Notes: generated by a model not told the origin, from the letters alone. DNA of 64,000 nt from Rudanella paleaurantiibacter (GCF_009184635.1 NZ_WELI01000001.1:682001-746000); one strand, 5' to 3'; counted from the stretch's first letter, positions 51,812 to 61,604 are shown. Translations and numbers: made by a program.

Positions 51812-54800
51812 ATGCAGTCTGATTTCAAAACAGTCTGGCTTAGCCTGATTGCTGTAACCCTGGTATTGCCTGCCGTTGCGCAGATTGCGTCGGCACCACC
51901 CAACACACGCTCGCCCTGGGTAAGTAGTACGTACACGGGCCTGTCTACCCTAACGGATGATAATAGTAGTATAATTCCACTCAGGTCTGTAAGCATCAGT
52001 GGGGAGGCAAACTTGATCGATGCCAATACCGGAAATTTTGCAACCGTCTCAATCACAGGAATTGGTGGCCGGGCCACAATTAGTGTTAGAGATAATGATG
52101 CGGCCGATACGTATCCGGTGGGGACGTTTGCGGGTTTCCGAATTGGTACCGAAGGGTTGTTGAGCGCTACATTAGCTTCGACCGTAACAATTCGGTTGTT
52201 GAACAACGGGTCGGTGGTTCAGCAACAGGATGTGGTGTCGGGCCTGATTGGCATTAATACCAGTTTGCTTGGGGCTGATGGCACGGCAACGCTCGGTTTT
52301 ATTTCGACGGTGGCTTTCGATGAGATTCAGATAGAATACAATGCACTGTTGGGGTTGTTGTTTACTGCGCAGGTTTACCATGCCGTTATTCAGCGGTTCA
52401 CGGCAGGGCCTACACTTGATTGTAACGTACAGACATCCGTAAGCAACCCGGCTTATCCGGTTGCGGTGAATAGTGGCAGAACAGGAATCACCGGCGTATG
52501 TGTGGGGTGCTCCGTTGAAAATGCTGACAATGCGATCAACAGCAGCACGAGCGATTTTGCCCAGATCGTCCTGACGGCAGGTGTAGCCGCTACGGGAAGT
52601 ATTAGTGTTCAGGATCAAATCACCGACTACCCGGCGGGCACGTTTGCCGGCTTCAACATCGCTAACCCTTCGTTAATCGGGGTAAACCTACTCTCCGGGC
52701 TGCAAATTCAAACTTACCTGAATGGTACGCTCCGGGAAACCTCGTCGGCAGGTACTATTTTGTCCGTTAACTCGGTGCTGACCGGCAACGGGGCTCAAAC
52801 GGTCGGTTTCGTAACAACCCAAAGCTTTGATGAAGTACGCTTGGTAGTGAGTAACCTTTTAGGGTTGCTGAGCACAACCAACGTTTATAACGTAGTGCTG
52901 CAACGCTTCTGCGCCGGGCCTGCCCTGAGTTGTAGTACCAACTCAAACCTGGTAACTCCGGCCTTCCCAGCCATTGTCGACGGTACCCTGACCGGTATCA
53001 ACGGGGTGGCCTGCGCACTTTGTTCGGTGAGCAACACGCAAAATGTAATTGACAATGACCCCAACACGGCTGCTTCGATTGTACTAACAGCGGGTGTACT
53101 GGCCAGCGGGTCCATTGCCGTGAAAGACCAGCTGACTACATACCCGGCGGGTACGTTTGCTGGCTTCGATATACAGAATGCATCATTGATCGGGGTGAAC
53201 CTGCTGGGTGGTGTTACGGTCACGACCTACCTCAACGGGGTTCAGCAGGAATCGAGCGGAGGAAACCTAATTGCATTAGAACTGCTCAGCTCGACCCGGC
53301 AGATTGTCGGTTTCAAAACAACATTACCATTTAATACGGTACAGATTCGGGTGAGTAACCTGGTATCTGTAGATGTTGGAACAACACAGGTATATGGGGC
53401 TGTGCTGCGGGCTGCCTCAGCGGCAGGGGTGGTAGCACCAACGTTATCGTCTACAGCGGTTATAACCAACAGCTGCCCAACAACAACCATCAACTTAACC
53501 TCACGGACGGTGACGAACCAGCCGGCGAGTACAACAATCACCTACCACACTAGTGCAACGGCCACCACGGCTAATCGGGTGAGCACACCCACTTCGGTGT
53601 CGGCTGGCACATACTTCGTCGCGTTTTACGATCCGGCCAATGATTGCTACAGCCCCACTTCGCCCGTGACGGCTACGACCGTGGCCTGCCCGCCTTCGGT
53701 CGCTATTCTGAGCCCGGCCAACAACACGACTGTAACTACAACGGTGACAGTGAGCGGTACGGCCACCCCGAACGCTCTGGTGGTACTGACCTCATCGACG
53801 GGGACGACACTCTGCACGACAACCGCCACGGCTGGAGGCTCGTGGAGCTGCGCCGTGACACTTGCTCCGGGTTCACAGACCTTGACCGCTGTAGCCAATA
53901 ACGCAGGTGGCACTTCGGCCCCGGCTACTACGCAGGTCACAGCAATTGCTGCCGCTACGGTGGCAATCAACAGCCCCGCCAACGGATCGACGATTGCCAA
54001 TCTCAATCCGCCTATTTCGGGGACGGCCACACCGGGTAGCAGCGTAACGGTGCAAGGTCCCAATGGGCAAACGTGCATCACAACGGCCGATGGGTCGGGT
54101 AACTGGACCTGCACAAGCCTGACGTTTGTGAATGGACAGCCCGCCAGCGTAACGGCAGTAGCCTGCACGGCGGGAGGTTGCAGCAGCGCGGTGAGCAGCT
54201 TTACGGTGGCCGTTCCACCGACGGTCGCTATTCTGAGCCCGGCTAATAATACGACCGCCACCACAACACCAACTATTAGCGGTACGGCCACACCGGGGGC
54301 TCTGGTGACTATTACGGGTGGTCCCGGTTCAACGGGCGGTCCGGTGAGTGTGACGGCTAATCCGGTCACGGGCGCTTATTCAACATCGGCAATTACATTC
54401 CCCGCGGGTCCGCAAACGGTAACGGCCGTCGCTACAAATGCGGGTGGTACCTCAACCCCCGCAACGGTTAGCTTCAACGCTGTAGCACCTGTAGGGCCAT
54501 CGGCAGGCACCATCGACTGCTCGAAAACGCAGATTATTCCGGCACCCGTAGCGGGCGTTCCCGGACAGGCGGTACTGGTGGTTACGGTCAACGTAACGGT
54601 TGCGGGTACGTTTAGCCCCATTACGGTTTCGGGTTCGGGTATCAGCCTCGCCAACGGCGTTACGTCAGTGAGCACACCGACAACCGGTATCCAGAGTTTC
54701 TTTATCCCGATTCGCTACGATGGGTCTGCGTTGGGTACCCTCAGCTTCACGGTAGGCAATACCGGTAGCTGCACGGCCGACCTGACCAAAGCACCCAAGA

Positions 54801-54862
54801 AAGCCATTACCGATGTGTGGACGCTGGATTGTATTCCAACGGTGGGCCCAAGCCTGAAATAG
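51812..54862 (+). CDS. Large exported modular surface protein (three tandem 165-residue modules plus Ig-like repeats)
   Basis: From ATG 51812 the protein is 1016 aa with a signal peptide (WLSLIAVTLVLPAVAQ). Three similar modules of about 165-170 residues follow, each with the repeated pattern YPAGTFAGFxIxNxSLIGVNLL and GxxTTxxFDxVxxxVSNLL. A Cys-bearing module (CPTTTINLTSRTVTNQPAS) comes next, then Ig-like repeats with VAILSPANNTT and SGTATP motifs. The end domain (IDCSKTQIIPAPVAGVPG... ITDVWTLDCIPTVG) also has two Cys. It should be an adhesin or structural surface protein; no enzyme motif was seen. ATG 51662 is an alternative start. Its distance to the next gene is 30 bp. Confidence 0.83.
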   Translation: MQSDFKTVWLSLIAVTLVLPAVAQIASAPPNTRSPWVSSTYTGLSTLTDDNSSIIPLRSVSISGEANLIDANTGNFATVSITGIGGRATISVRDNDAADTYPVGTFAGFRIGTEGLLSATLASTVTIRLLNNGSVVQQQDVVSGLIGINTSLLGADGTATLGFISTVAFDEIQIEYNALLGLLFTAQVYHAVIQRFTAGPTLDCNVQTSVSNPAYPVAVNSGRTGITGVCVGCSVENADNAINSSTSDFAQIVLTAGVAATGSISVQDQITDYPAGTFAGFNIANPSLIGVNLLSGLQIQTYLNGTLRETSSAGTILSVNSVLTGNGAQTVGFVTTQSFDEVRLVVSNLLGLLSTTNVYNVVLQRFCAGPALSCSTNSNLVTPAFPAIVDGTLTGINGVACALCSVSNTQNVIDNDPNTAASIVLTAGVLASGSIAVKDQLTTYPAGTFAGFDIQNASLIGVNLLGGVTVTTYLNGVQQESSGGNLIALELLSSTRQIVGFKTTLPFNTVQIRVSNLVSVDVGTTQVYGAVLRAASAAGVVAPTLSSTAVITNSCPTTTINLTSRTVTNQPASTTITYHTSATATTANRVSTPTSVSAGTYFVAFYDPANDCYSPTSPVTATTVACPPSVAILSPANNTTVTTTVTVSGTATPNALVVLTSSTGTTLCTTTATAGGSWSCAVTLAPGSQTLTAVANNAGGTSAPATTQVTAIAAATVAINSPANGSTIANLNPPISGTATPGSSVTVQGPNGQTCITTADGSGNWTCTSLTFVNGQPASVTAVACTAGGCSSAVSSFTVAVPPTVAILSPANNTTATTTPTISGTATPGALVTITGGPGSTGGPVSVTANPVTGAYSTSAITFPAGPQTVTAVATNAGGTSTPATVSFNAVAPVGPSAGTIDCSKTQIIPAPVAGVPGQAVLVVTVNVTVAGTFSPITVSGSGISLANGVTSVSTPTTGIQSFFIPIRYDGSALGTLSFTVGNTGSCTADLTKAPKKAITDVWTLDCIPTVGPSLK

Positions 54863-54892
54863 AAGTCATTACTCAATTAAACGGTATTTGAT

Positions 54893-57800
54893 GTGAAACG
54901 ATCATTTCCAAGTTCAAGTTGGGTAATAGGCTTCGTGCTGGGAGTTCTGTGTCTGATGAGCCAGTTGGTTCAGGCCCAGACGCCCACCATCGACCTGACT
55001 ACCCACGAGCCAACGGCAGCATTGCCGGCTGGCGTCACGCTGGAGTGGCATAATGCGCTGCCCATTGGCCCCGGTAATCTGTTGTCGTCGGTACAAACGC
55101 AGTCGGCCACACCGGGTGTCTATTACGCGGTATTTAATTACGGAGGCACGCCGGTTTGTTATAGCCAGCCGTCGTACCTGCGCGTGATTACCAACGTGTG
55201 CCCGGCCACAACCGTTGATCTGCAAACGGCGGTCGATGCCGCGGCTACACCGGCAGGATCGGTGGTGACGTACCACTCGGCCCTCACCGGAGCCGGTACG
55301 GTAGACGGAACAAGTCAGTTAACACCGGCTCAGGTGGCTGCCGCTCCGACCTCACTGTCGGGTACTACGTATTATGTAGCTTATTTCGACCCGGTAGCGA
55401 ACTGTTACTCGCAGCCAAGCCCGATTGTGGCCGTCACAACGAACTGCTGTCTGGTAACGGGGATTACCCCTGTGCTGTCGACTACGGCCATTACCAACAG
55501 CTGCCCAGTTACGACGATTAATCTGAGCGCGATTACGGCGAGCAATGCCCCAGCCAGCACGTCGCTGACCTGGCATTCGGGTACACCGGCTACGGCGGCT
55601 AATCAGTTGCTGAGCATTACGGCCGTATCGGCAGGTACCTATTTTGCTGCCTTTTTCGACCCGATCAATAATTGCTATAGTGGCACGGCGGTGACGCCCG
55701 TAACAGCAACGACGGTTTCGTGTGCGCAGCCTCCGATTGCTCGTGGCGACATTGCCAACACGAATGTGAACACGCCGGTCTCGGGCAACGTGCTCACCAA
55801 CGACACCGACCCGCAAGGCGGCCCCCTGACGGCCTCGCTGCTCACCCAGCCCGCAGTCGGTACGGTGGTGCTGAGCCCCACGGGTAGCTTTACCTACACG
55901 CCCCCCACGGGCTTCACCGGTACGGTGAGCTTCTGCTACGCGGCCTCCAACACGGCGGGGCTGAGCGCCAGTGCCTGTGTGAGTGTGAACGTCAACCCCC
56001 AGCCGAGTCTGCTGGCCAATGATGCGCCCATCGCCAACAACGACAACACGCTCACCCGCTCGGGTGTGGCGGTGACGGTGGCGGTGCTGGCCAACGATTC
56101 GGATCCCGACTCGGCCACGAGCCTGGCCGGTCAACTGGCCAACCCCACCTTGCTCGCTCAGCCCTTGGCCGGCACGGCGGTGGTGAACGCCAATGGGACG
56201 GTGACCTACACCCCACCGGTGGGCTTCACGGGCGTGGTGAGCTTCCCCTATCAGGTTTGTGACGGGGCGACGCCAGCCTTGTGTGCTACGGCCCTGGTGA
56301 CGGTGCTGGTGCAGCCGACCCCACCAGTGGGCACGACGTTGGCCCCGGTAGCGGTCGACGATGCGTTGGTAACGTCGGTGAACACACCGGGTGTGGGCAG
56401 CGTATCGATCAACGATAGCGATCCGCAGGGTTTACCGCTGACGTACGTGAGTGGTCAGCCGGGCAGTGGCACGGTGGTGCTGTCGCCCACGGGGAGCTAC
56501 ACGTACACGCCAGCGGTGGGCTTTGTGGGTCCTGACAGTTTCACCTACAGTGTGTGCAACTCGGCGGGCCTGTGCGACAAGGCCACCGTGAGTGTGCTGG
56601 TACAACAGCCGGCTAACCAGCCTCCGATTGTGACGCCTGACGTGAACACGTTCATTCCGGGTACCCCAACGGCAGGCAATGTGCTCACCAACGATCGCGA
56701 CCCCGAAGGCACGCCCTTGACAGCCTCAGTGGTGGGTACGCCCCCCGCCGGCTTCACGCTCTCGCCCAACGGCTCTTACACCTATACCTCTCCGCTCAGC
56801 CAGACGGCCCCGGTGACGGTGGTGATCAACGTGTGCGACAGCGCCACACCCCCGGCTTGTACTACGTCAACGCTGACGCTGGTGCCAGTGGTACCGCCGA
56901 CGCTTGCCAACGAGTCGCCGATTGCCTTGAATGATGCGACGCGGACTACAGTGGGTACACCTGTAACAGTTGCTGTGCTGGCTAATGACAAAGATCCCGA
57001 GGGTCAGTCTCTGAGCAACCCCACCATCCTGAGCCAGCCCACAGTGGGCACAGCGGTGGTGAACGCTAATGGCACGGTGACATATACCCCGCCCGCTAAT
57101 TTCACAGGTGTGGTGACGTTCCCCTATCAGGTATGCGATACGGGTACGCCGGTGGCCTGTGCTACAGCAGTGGTGACCGTAGCAGTAGATCCAACCCCGC
57201 CAGCTGGTGTGACCAATATTGCTCCGGTTGCCATTGATGACCAACTGCTGACGACCAAGAATGTAAGTGCAACGGGTACGGTAGCAGCCAACGACAGCGA
57301 TCCCAACGCGGGCCAGACGCTGACGTTTACCAAGCTAACCGACCCGGCCAACGGCACGGTGGTGTTTGCGGCTAACGGCAGCTACACCTACACGCCCCCG
57401 GTTGGGTTTGTCGGCACGACCAACTTCACCTACCAGGTCTGTGACAACGGGGTGCCCGTACTGTGTACAACAGCCACGGTGTACATTACTGTGAGCGATC
57501 CGCTGGTGCAAGCGCCGATTGCCCGTGGCGACATTGCCAACACGAATGTGAACACGCCGGTCTCGGGCAACGTGCTCACCAACGACACCGACCCGCAAGG
57601 CGGCCCCCTGACGGCCTCGCTGCTTACCCAGCCCGCAGTCGGTACGGTGGTGCTGAGCCCCACGGGTAGCTTTACCTACACGCCCCCCACGGGCTTCACC
57701 GGCACGGTGAGCTTCTGCTACGCGGCCTCCAACACAGCGGGGCTGAGTGCCAGTGCTTGTGTGAGTGTGAACGTCAACCCCCAGCCGAGTCTGCTGGCCA

Positions 57801-59263
57801 ACGATGCGCCCATCGCCAACAACGACGACACGCTCACCCGCTCGGGTGTGGCGGTGACGGTGGCGGTGCTGGCCAACGATTCGGACCCCGACTCGGCCAC
57901 GAGCCTGGCCGGTCAACTGGCCAACCCCACCTTGCTCGCTCAGCCCTCGGCCGGCACAGCGGTGGTGAACGCCAATGGGACGGTGACCTACACCCCGCCG
58001 GTGGGCTTCACGGGCGTGGTGAGCTTCCCCTATCAGGTTTGTGACCGGGCGACGCCAGCCTTGTGTGCTACGGCCCTGGTGACGGTGCTGGTGCAGCCGA
58101 CCCCACCAGTGGGCACGACGCTGGCCCCGGTGGCGGTAGACGATGCGTTGGTAACGTCGGTGAACACGCCGGGCGTGGGCAGCGTATCGATCAACGATAG
58201 CGATCCGCAGGGTTTACCGCTGACGTACGTGAGTGGTCAGCCGGGCAGTGGCACGGTGGTGCTGTCGCCCACGGGCAGCTACACCTACACGCCAGCGGTG
58301 GGCTTTGTGGGTCCCGACAGTTTCACTTACAGTGTGTGTAACTCGGCGGGCTTGTGCGACAAGGCCACCGTGAGTGTGCTGGTACAACAGCCAGTTAACA
58401 ACGCCCTGGTGTTACGACTCAAAGTGATGTTACAAGGTGCTCTGGTGGGTGGATCGGGTGGCCTCATGCGCGACGATCTCCGTAGCCGCGGCTTCCTGCC
58501 AACCACTGAGCCCTACACCGCCATTGGGGGCGCTCGCTTCACCCATGTGAATGGGGGAGGGGGCGAAACCATGCCCGCCAGTGTGACGGCGCAGAATGTC
58601 GGTACGGGCAATGCGGTGGTCGACTGGGTATTTGTCGAGCTGCGTAACCCCGCCAACATGTCGGTGGTTGTGGCCACGCGGGCGGCTCTGGTACAACGCG
58701 ATGGCGATGTGGTGCTGGCTAGCGATGGCGTATCGCCCCTGAGCTTCACGGGTCTGTCGGGTACGAGCTTCTACGTGAGTGTGAAGCACCGGAACCACCT
58801 CGGTGCGATGACGGCCTCGGCCATTCCGCTCTCTACGACGGGTACCCTTGTCGACTTTACGACGGCGACAGGGCCTCAGTTGTACAACACGGTCATTGGT
58901 GCCTTCAACTACGAGGGTTGGGAGCAGATCAACGTAAACGGGGTGCAGGCCTTGTGGGCGGGCAACGCCAACCACGACGTGAAAGTGAAGTATCAGGGTT
59001 CGGCCAACGACCTGATTACGATCTTCTCGGAAGTCATACAGGCGCAAACGAGCATCGGAATCACCAACCCGATTTACAATTACGACAACGCGCTCGGCTA
59101 CTATTTTGGGGACGTAAACATGGACGGCAAAGTGAAGTACCAGGGTACCAGCAACGATACCTCGCTCATCTTTACCAACGTGATTACCAACTACCGTACC
59201 GATACTATGATGAACGTAGATCGGTTGTACAACTTTGACTTCATGCTTGAGCAAATTCCATAA
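54893..59263 (+). CDS. Giant exported Ig-like (Big_9/cadherin-like) repeat protein with dockerin-like C-terminus
   Basis: The 1456-residue protein starts with GTG at 54893 (an ATG at 54891 is followed by a stop) and has a signal peptide (VIGFVLGVLCLMSQLVQAQ). Two Cys modules precede eight or nine roughly 95-residue repeats. Each holds APxAxxD, GNVLxNDxDPxG, TVxxxxxGSFTYTPPxGFTG and FxYxVCD motifs, the Big_9/cadherin-like pattern. Residues about 281-572 and 875-1166 are near-identical (see repeats). The end domain has LMRDDLRSRGFLPTTEPYT and two dockerin-like loops. No T9SS signal is evident. Role inferred: surface adhesion or scaffold. Confidence 0.85.
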   Translation: MKRSFPSSSWVIGFVLGVLCLMSQLVQAQTPTIDLTTHEPTAALPAGVTLEWHNALPIGPGNLLSSVQTQSATPGVYYAVFNYGGTPVCYSQPSYLRVITNVCPATTVDLQTAVDAAATPAGSVVTYHSALTGAGTVDGTSQLTPAQVAAAPTSLSGTTYYVAYFDPVANCYSQPSPIVAVTTNCCLVTGITPVLSTTAITNSCPVTTINLSAITASNAPASTSLTWHSGTPATAANQLLSITAVSAGTYFAAFFDPINNCYSGTAVTPVTATTVSCAQPPIARGDIANTNVNTPVSGNVLTNDTDPQGGPLTASLLTQPAVGTVVLSPTGSFTYTPPTGFTGTVSFCYAASNTAGLSASACVSVNVNPQPSLLANDAPIANNDNTLTRSGVAVTVAVLANDSDPDSATSLAGQLANPTLLAQPLAGTAVVNANGTVTYTPPVGFTGVVSFPYQVCDGATPALCATALVTVLVQPTPPVGTTLAPVAVDDALVTSVNTPGVGSVSINDSDPQGLPLTYVSGQPGSGTVVLSPTGSYTYTPAVGFVGPDSFTYSVCNSAGLCDKATVSVLVQQPANQPPIVTPDVNTFIPGTPTAGNVLTNDRDPEGTPLTASVVGTPPAGFTLSPNGSYTYTSPLSQTAPVTVVINVCDSATPPACTTSTLTLVPVVPPTLANESPIALNDATRTTVGTPVTVAVLANDKDPEGQSLSNPTILSQPTVGTAVVNANGTVTYTPPANFTGVVTFPYQVCDTGTPVACATAVVTVAVDPTPPAGVTNIAPVAIDDQLLTTKNVSATGTVAANDSDPNAGQTLTFTKLTDPANGTVVFAANGSYTYTPPVGFVGTTNFTYQVCDNGVPVLCTTATVYITVSDPLVQAPIARGDIANTNVNTPVSGNVLTNDTDPQGGPLTASLLTQPAVGTVVLSPTGSFTYTPPTGFTGTVSFCYAASNTAGLSASACVSVNVNPQPSLLANDAPIANNDDTLTRSGVAVTVAVLANDSDPDSATSLAGQLANPTLLAQPSAGTAVVNANGTVTYTPPVGFTGVVSFPYQVCDRATPALCATALVTVLVQPTPPVGTTLAPVAVDDALVTSVNTPGVGSVSINDSDPQGLPLTYVSGQPGSGTVVLSPTGSYTYTPAVGFVGPDSFTYSVCNSAGLCDKATVSVLVQQPVNNALVLRLKVMLQGALVGGSGGLMRDDLRSRGFLPTTEPYTAIGGARFTHVNGGGGETMPASVTAQNVGTGNAVVDWVFVELRNPANMSVVVATRAALVQRDGDVVLASDGVSPLSFTGLSGTSFYVSVKHRNHLGAMTASAIPLSTTGTLVDFTTATGPQLYNTVIGAFNYEGWEQINVNGVQALWAGNANHDVKVKYQGSANDLITIFSEVIQAQTSIGITNPIYNYDNALGYYFGDVNMDGKVKYQGTSNDTSLIFTNVITNYRTDTMMNVDRLYNFDFMLEQIP
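55733..56610 (+). repeat. Copy 1 of an 878-bp intragenic duplication
   Basis: This stretch reappears at 57515-58392, offset 1782 bp (594 codons), so both copies are in frame. About 25 differences were counted, most of them silent; three change residues (N to D, L to S, G to R). The copies are separated by about 900 bp of less similar Ig-like repeats. Confidence 0.93.
57515..58392 (+). repeat. Copy 2 of the 878-bp intragenic duplication
   Basis: See the entry at 55733. Begins with CCGATTGCCCGTGGCGAC and ends in GGTACAACAGCC; each copy spans three Ig-like modules. Confidence 0.93.
58961..59186 (+). other. Dockerin-like duplicated Asp/Asn loops at the protein C-terminus
   Basis: Two similar motifs of about 25 residues: GNANHDVKVKYQGSANDLIT (58961 onward) and GDVNMDGKVKYQGTSNDTSL (59108 onward). 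Each has D-x-N-x-D-G-like spacing, KVKYQG and ND. The pattern resembles the paired calcium-binding F-hands of dockerins but with a YQG insert. Calcium binding and partner binding are inference. Confidence 0.6.
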
Positions 59264-59272
59264 GACCCACCC

Positions 59273-59298
59273 GGAGCGTACGTTCACGCGTACGCTCC
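59273..59298. terminator. Hairpin after the giant Ig-like gene
   Basis: GGAGCGTACG (59273-59282) pairs perfectly with CGTACGCTCC (59289-59298); a T-rich run follows. The next gene starts 25 bp later, so read-through or partial termination is likely. Confidence 0.7.
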
Positions 59299-59322
59299 AT
59301 CTCATTTTCTACCATTTTTGCC

Positions 59323-59886
59323 ATGAAAAAGCTCCTTTTTATCTTCTGTATGCTGGGGATCGGTCTGCCGGCTTTGGCTCAGACAGTCGAGTACACCATT
59401 CGTTATAACCTTTCCCTGAGTCGGTATGAAGTGTATGCCCGCTCCAATGCTACGGCAACCCAATTCAACTGGGGAAGCTCGCAGGTGTCTATCGTGACGC
59501 CTGCTTCGCTCACCAATGTGCCGTTTGCAGTCAATAGTGTTGCGGCCGGAGGTTGGTCCGACAACTCCCAGATCTATGATGTATTTGGGTCCGATTTTCA
59601 CGGCGTTGGCTCTACGGGCTTAAAGGTCGATCTGGTAGCGAATCAGGAGACCCTGCTGTTTCACTTCACTCTGCCGGGTGGTGTCTGTGTTCCGGGTATC
59701 CGGCTGTTTGTTAACGGGGTTGACCCCAGTTCAAGTGTGCCCGAGTTGAAGGGTGGCGATTTTGCCAACACCATGTACTCGGCTAACGATATTCTGGGCA
59801 GTAACAACCTGTACATCCAGAATTACGCCAATACTGGCACTGTATGTACGGCGTGCAATCTGGTAGCTCCTACGCTTAGTAAATAA
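59323..59886 (+). CDS. Small exported beta-sandwich-like protein, paralogue of 60765-61604
   Basis: The 187-residue protein has a signal peptide (LLFIFCMLGIGLPALAQ). The core reads YTIRYNLSLSRYEVYARSN, FNWGSSQVSIVTP, LKVDLVANQETLLFHFTLP and GVDPSSSVPELKGGDFANT. The same motifs are in the protein at 60765-61604 (RYEVYVKP, WGPSQVTVVVP, KIDLVAGEEQLLFEFTL, DPSSAAPGMKGGDFSS). It lacks the T9SS tail of its paralogue and ends in CTACNLVAPTLSK. The fold is predicted to be all-beta; cohesin-like is possible but unproven. It lies between the giant repeat gene and a TSP3-motif gene. Confidence 0.78.
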   Translation: MKKLLFIFCMLGIGLPALAQTVEYTIRYNLSLSRYEVYARSNATATQFNWGSSQVSIVTPASLTNVPFAVNSVAAGGWSDNSQIYDVFGSDFHGVGSTGLKVDLVANQETLLFHFTLPGGVCVPGIRLFVNGVDPSSSVPELKGGDFANTMYSANDILGSNNLYIQNYANTGTVCTACNLVAPTLSK

Positions 59887-59895
59887 CCCAAGGCC

Positions 59896-60750
59896 ATGAA
59901 CAGCAAAAAAATGTATCTATGGCTGCTGGGACTGACTGTCTGGTTCGGGCAGTTGGGCGGGGTGGCCTGGGCTACGGCTCCCCGCGACGCCCACATCCTG
60001 ACAACGCCCTGGCTGGCTGATAGCGACCTCGATGGGGTTGATGATGCCGTTGATCTTTGTCCCGGCACGCCTACAGGAACTCCGGTCAATGCGTATGGCT
60101 GCCCGGTTTCGTTGTCTACCTGCGATTATAACACCTCTACCGTTTCGCTCATGAGTACAGGCGGAAGTAGCGGTACGTCGGTGACTACGGCCTATGTCCT
60201 GACCGATGCGGCAGGTTCCATTTTACAGATCCGCCCCACGGCCACCTTTTCGGGGTTGAGTGGTACGGCTACTTACATGGCGGTGGCTCTGACGTACGAG
60301 GGGGCCGCGACTAACCTGACGGTGGGCGGTTCGCTAAGCGCCGTAACTGCTAGCTGTTTCGATTTGTCCGATGCACTCGTGTTCAAAGCCTGTGTACCCC
60401 CGTCAACGACCTGCGATTACGAGATTGGTAACCCGATCACGCTCCAGATCACCGGTGGCAGTTCGGGTACGGGTGTCAAAACAAGCTACGTTTTGACCGA
60501 TGCTGCCGATAAGATTCTACAGGTTTCGGCCACGCCTACCTTTAGCACAACCGGCCTGGTTGCTGGTACGTACAAAGCATATGCCGTAACCTACAATGAC
60601 GATGGTACCATTACCAATCTGGTCGCCAATGGTACCAACTCGATCCTGCAGGTGACGTCGAGCTGCCTGGCCATATCGCCGGGCCTGCCACTGGTACTGT
60701 GTGGAGGCTGTGTTCCCCGTTGTGTCCCAATTACGGTTACCCGTCTATAA
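59896..60750 (+). CDS. Exported protein with thrombospondin-3-like calcium motif and two repeat domains
   Basis: Unrecognised family. The 284-residue protein has a signal peptide (YLWLLGLTVWFGQLGGVAWA). DSDLDGVDDAVDLCPGTPTG (about 42-61) is a thrombospondin type 3/OmpA-linker-like Ca-binding loop. Two similar domains of about 90 residues follow, each beginning CDYN/CDYE and holding STGGSSGTSVTTAYVLTDAAGSIL or the matching TGGSSGTGVKTSYVLTDAADKIL. Several Cys suggest disulphides outside the cell. It lies 9 bp after the previous gene and 14 bp before the next one, so the three small genes form one transcription unit. Confidence 0.75.
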   Translation: MNSKKMYLWLLGLTVWFGQLGGVAWATAPRDAHILTTPWLADSDLDGVDDAVDLCPGTPTGTPVNAYGCPVSLSTCDYNTSTVSLMSTGGSSGTSVTTAYVLTDAAGSILQIRPTATFSGLSGTATYMAVALTYEGAATNLTVGGSLSAVTASCFDLSDALVFKACVPPSTTCDYEIGNPITLQITGGSSGTGVKTSYVLTDAADKILQVSATPTFSTTGLVAGTYKAYAVTYNDDGTITNLVANGTNSILQVTSSCLAISPGLPLVLCGGCVPRCVPITVTRL

Positions 60751-60764
60751 AAAACTGCTATATC

Positions 60765-61604
60765 ATGAAAACAGCAAAGGCCTTAGTCGGAATCGCTGGC
60801 TTGACGGGTTTATCATACCTGGCCCAGGCCCAGTCACAATCTCCGCTTAATCTCCGACTCGATTTCAATACTGAGCTAAACCGGTACGAGGTGTATGTGA
60901 AACCTACGTTTAGCGCCCAACGCTACACCTGGGGACCATCGCAGGTAACGGTAGTGGTGCCTAAAGAGTTGGCCGACATCACCATCAGCCCGCACAGCAG
61001 CCAGGCCGGGGTTTGGCTCGACCAGTCGGTGGTGTATAGCCCCGCAGCTGCCCCCGACCGCGATTTTCATGCCTTTTCAACGCAAGGGGGGAAGATCGAT
61101 CTGGTAGCGGGCGAAGAGCAGCTTTTGTTCGAATTCACATTAGCGAAAGGGTATCTGGAGGGTGTACGGCTGTTTGATCCGGCCAAAGACCCCAGCTCGG
61201 CCGCGCCGGGTATGAAAGGGGGCGATTTTAGCTCCTATGCGTCCAACGACAAAGGGGATGTGAAATTGGGCCTGAACACCCGCCCCGCTGAGCTGCCCGT
61301 GGCGGTTGAGGCTGTCCGGTCGACTGGTGCTGAACCGGGTGCTTCGTTTGGTGTAGTTGCCTACCCGAATCCAAGTGGATCGGGCGTGTTTCGCTTGCAC
61401 TTGAAAGGTGTCCCTGATAAAGAAGTCGTGCAGGTGCAGATGGCTACCCTCAACGGTAAAGTCCTGAAGCAGTTCGATGAGTCCGTTGAAACGCTTGCCG
61501 GACGCGCCATTCCGGTGCCGGGTGGAGCTAGTACGTACCTGCTTGTTACGGTTACAAGACCCGGAAAGCAGGAGGCTATCACTCAGAAACTTTTGGTGAA
61601 GTAG
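60765..61604 (+). CDS. Exported protein with type IX secretion C-terminal signal, paralogue of 59323-59886
   Basis: The 279-residue protein has a signal peptide (ALVGIAGLTGLSYLAQAQ), the same all-beta core as 59323-59886, and then a C-terminal domain: SFGVVAYPNPSGSGVFRLHLKG, VQMATLNGKVLKQFDE and a final ITQKLLVK. That is the Por/type IX secretion sorting pattern, so it should be exported across the outer membrane and perhaps anchored. The frame is open upstream to 60699, but ATG 60765 starts the signal peptide. Function unknown. A terminator follows 38 bp after the stop. Confidence 0.8.
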   Translation: MKTAKALVGIAGLTGLSYLAQAQSQSPLNLRLDFNTELNRYEVYVKPTFSAQRYTWGPSQVTVVVPKELADITISPHSSQAGVWLDQSVVYSPAAAPDRDFHAFSTQGGKIDLVAGEEQLLFEFTLAKGYLEGVRLFDPAKDPSSAAPGMKGGDFSSYASNDKGDVKLGLNTRPAELPVAVEAVRSTGAEPGASFGVVAYPNPSGSGVFRLHLKGVPDKEVVQVQMATLNGKVLKQFDESVETLAGRAIPVPGGASTYLLVTVTRPGKQEAITQKLLVK

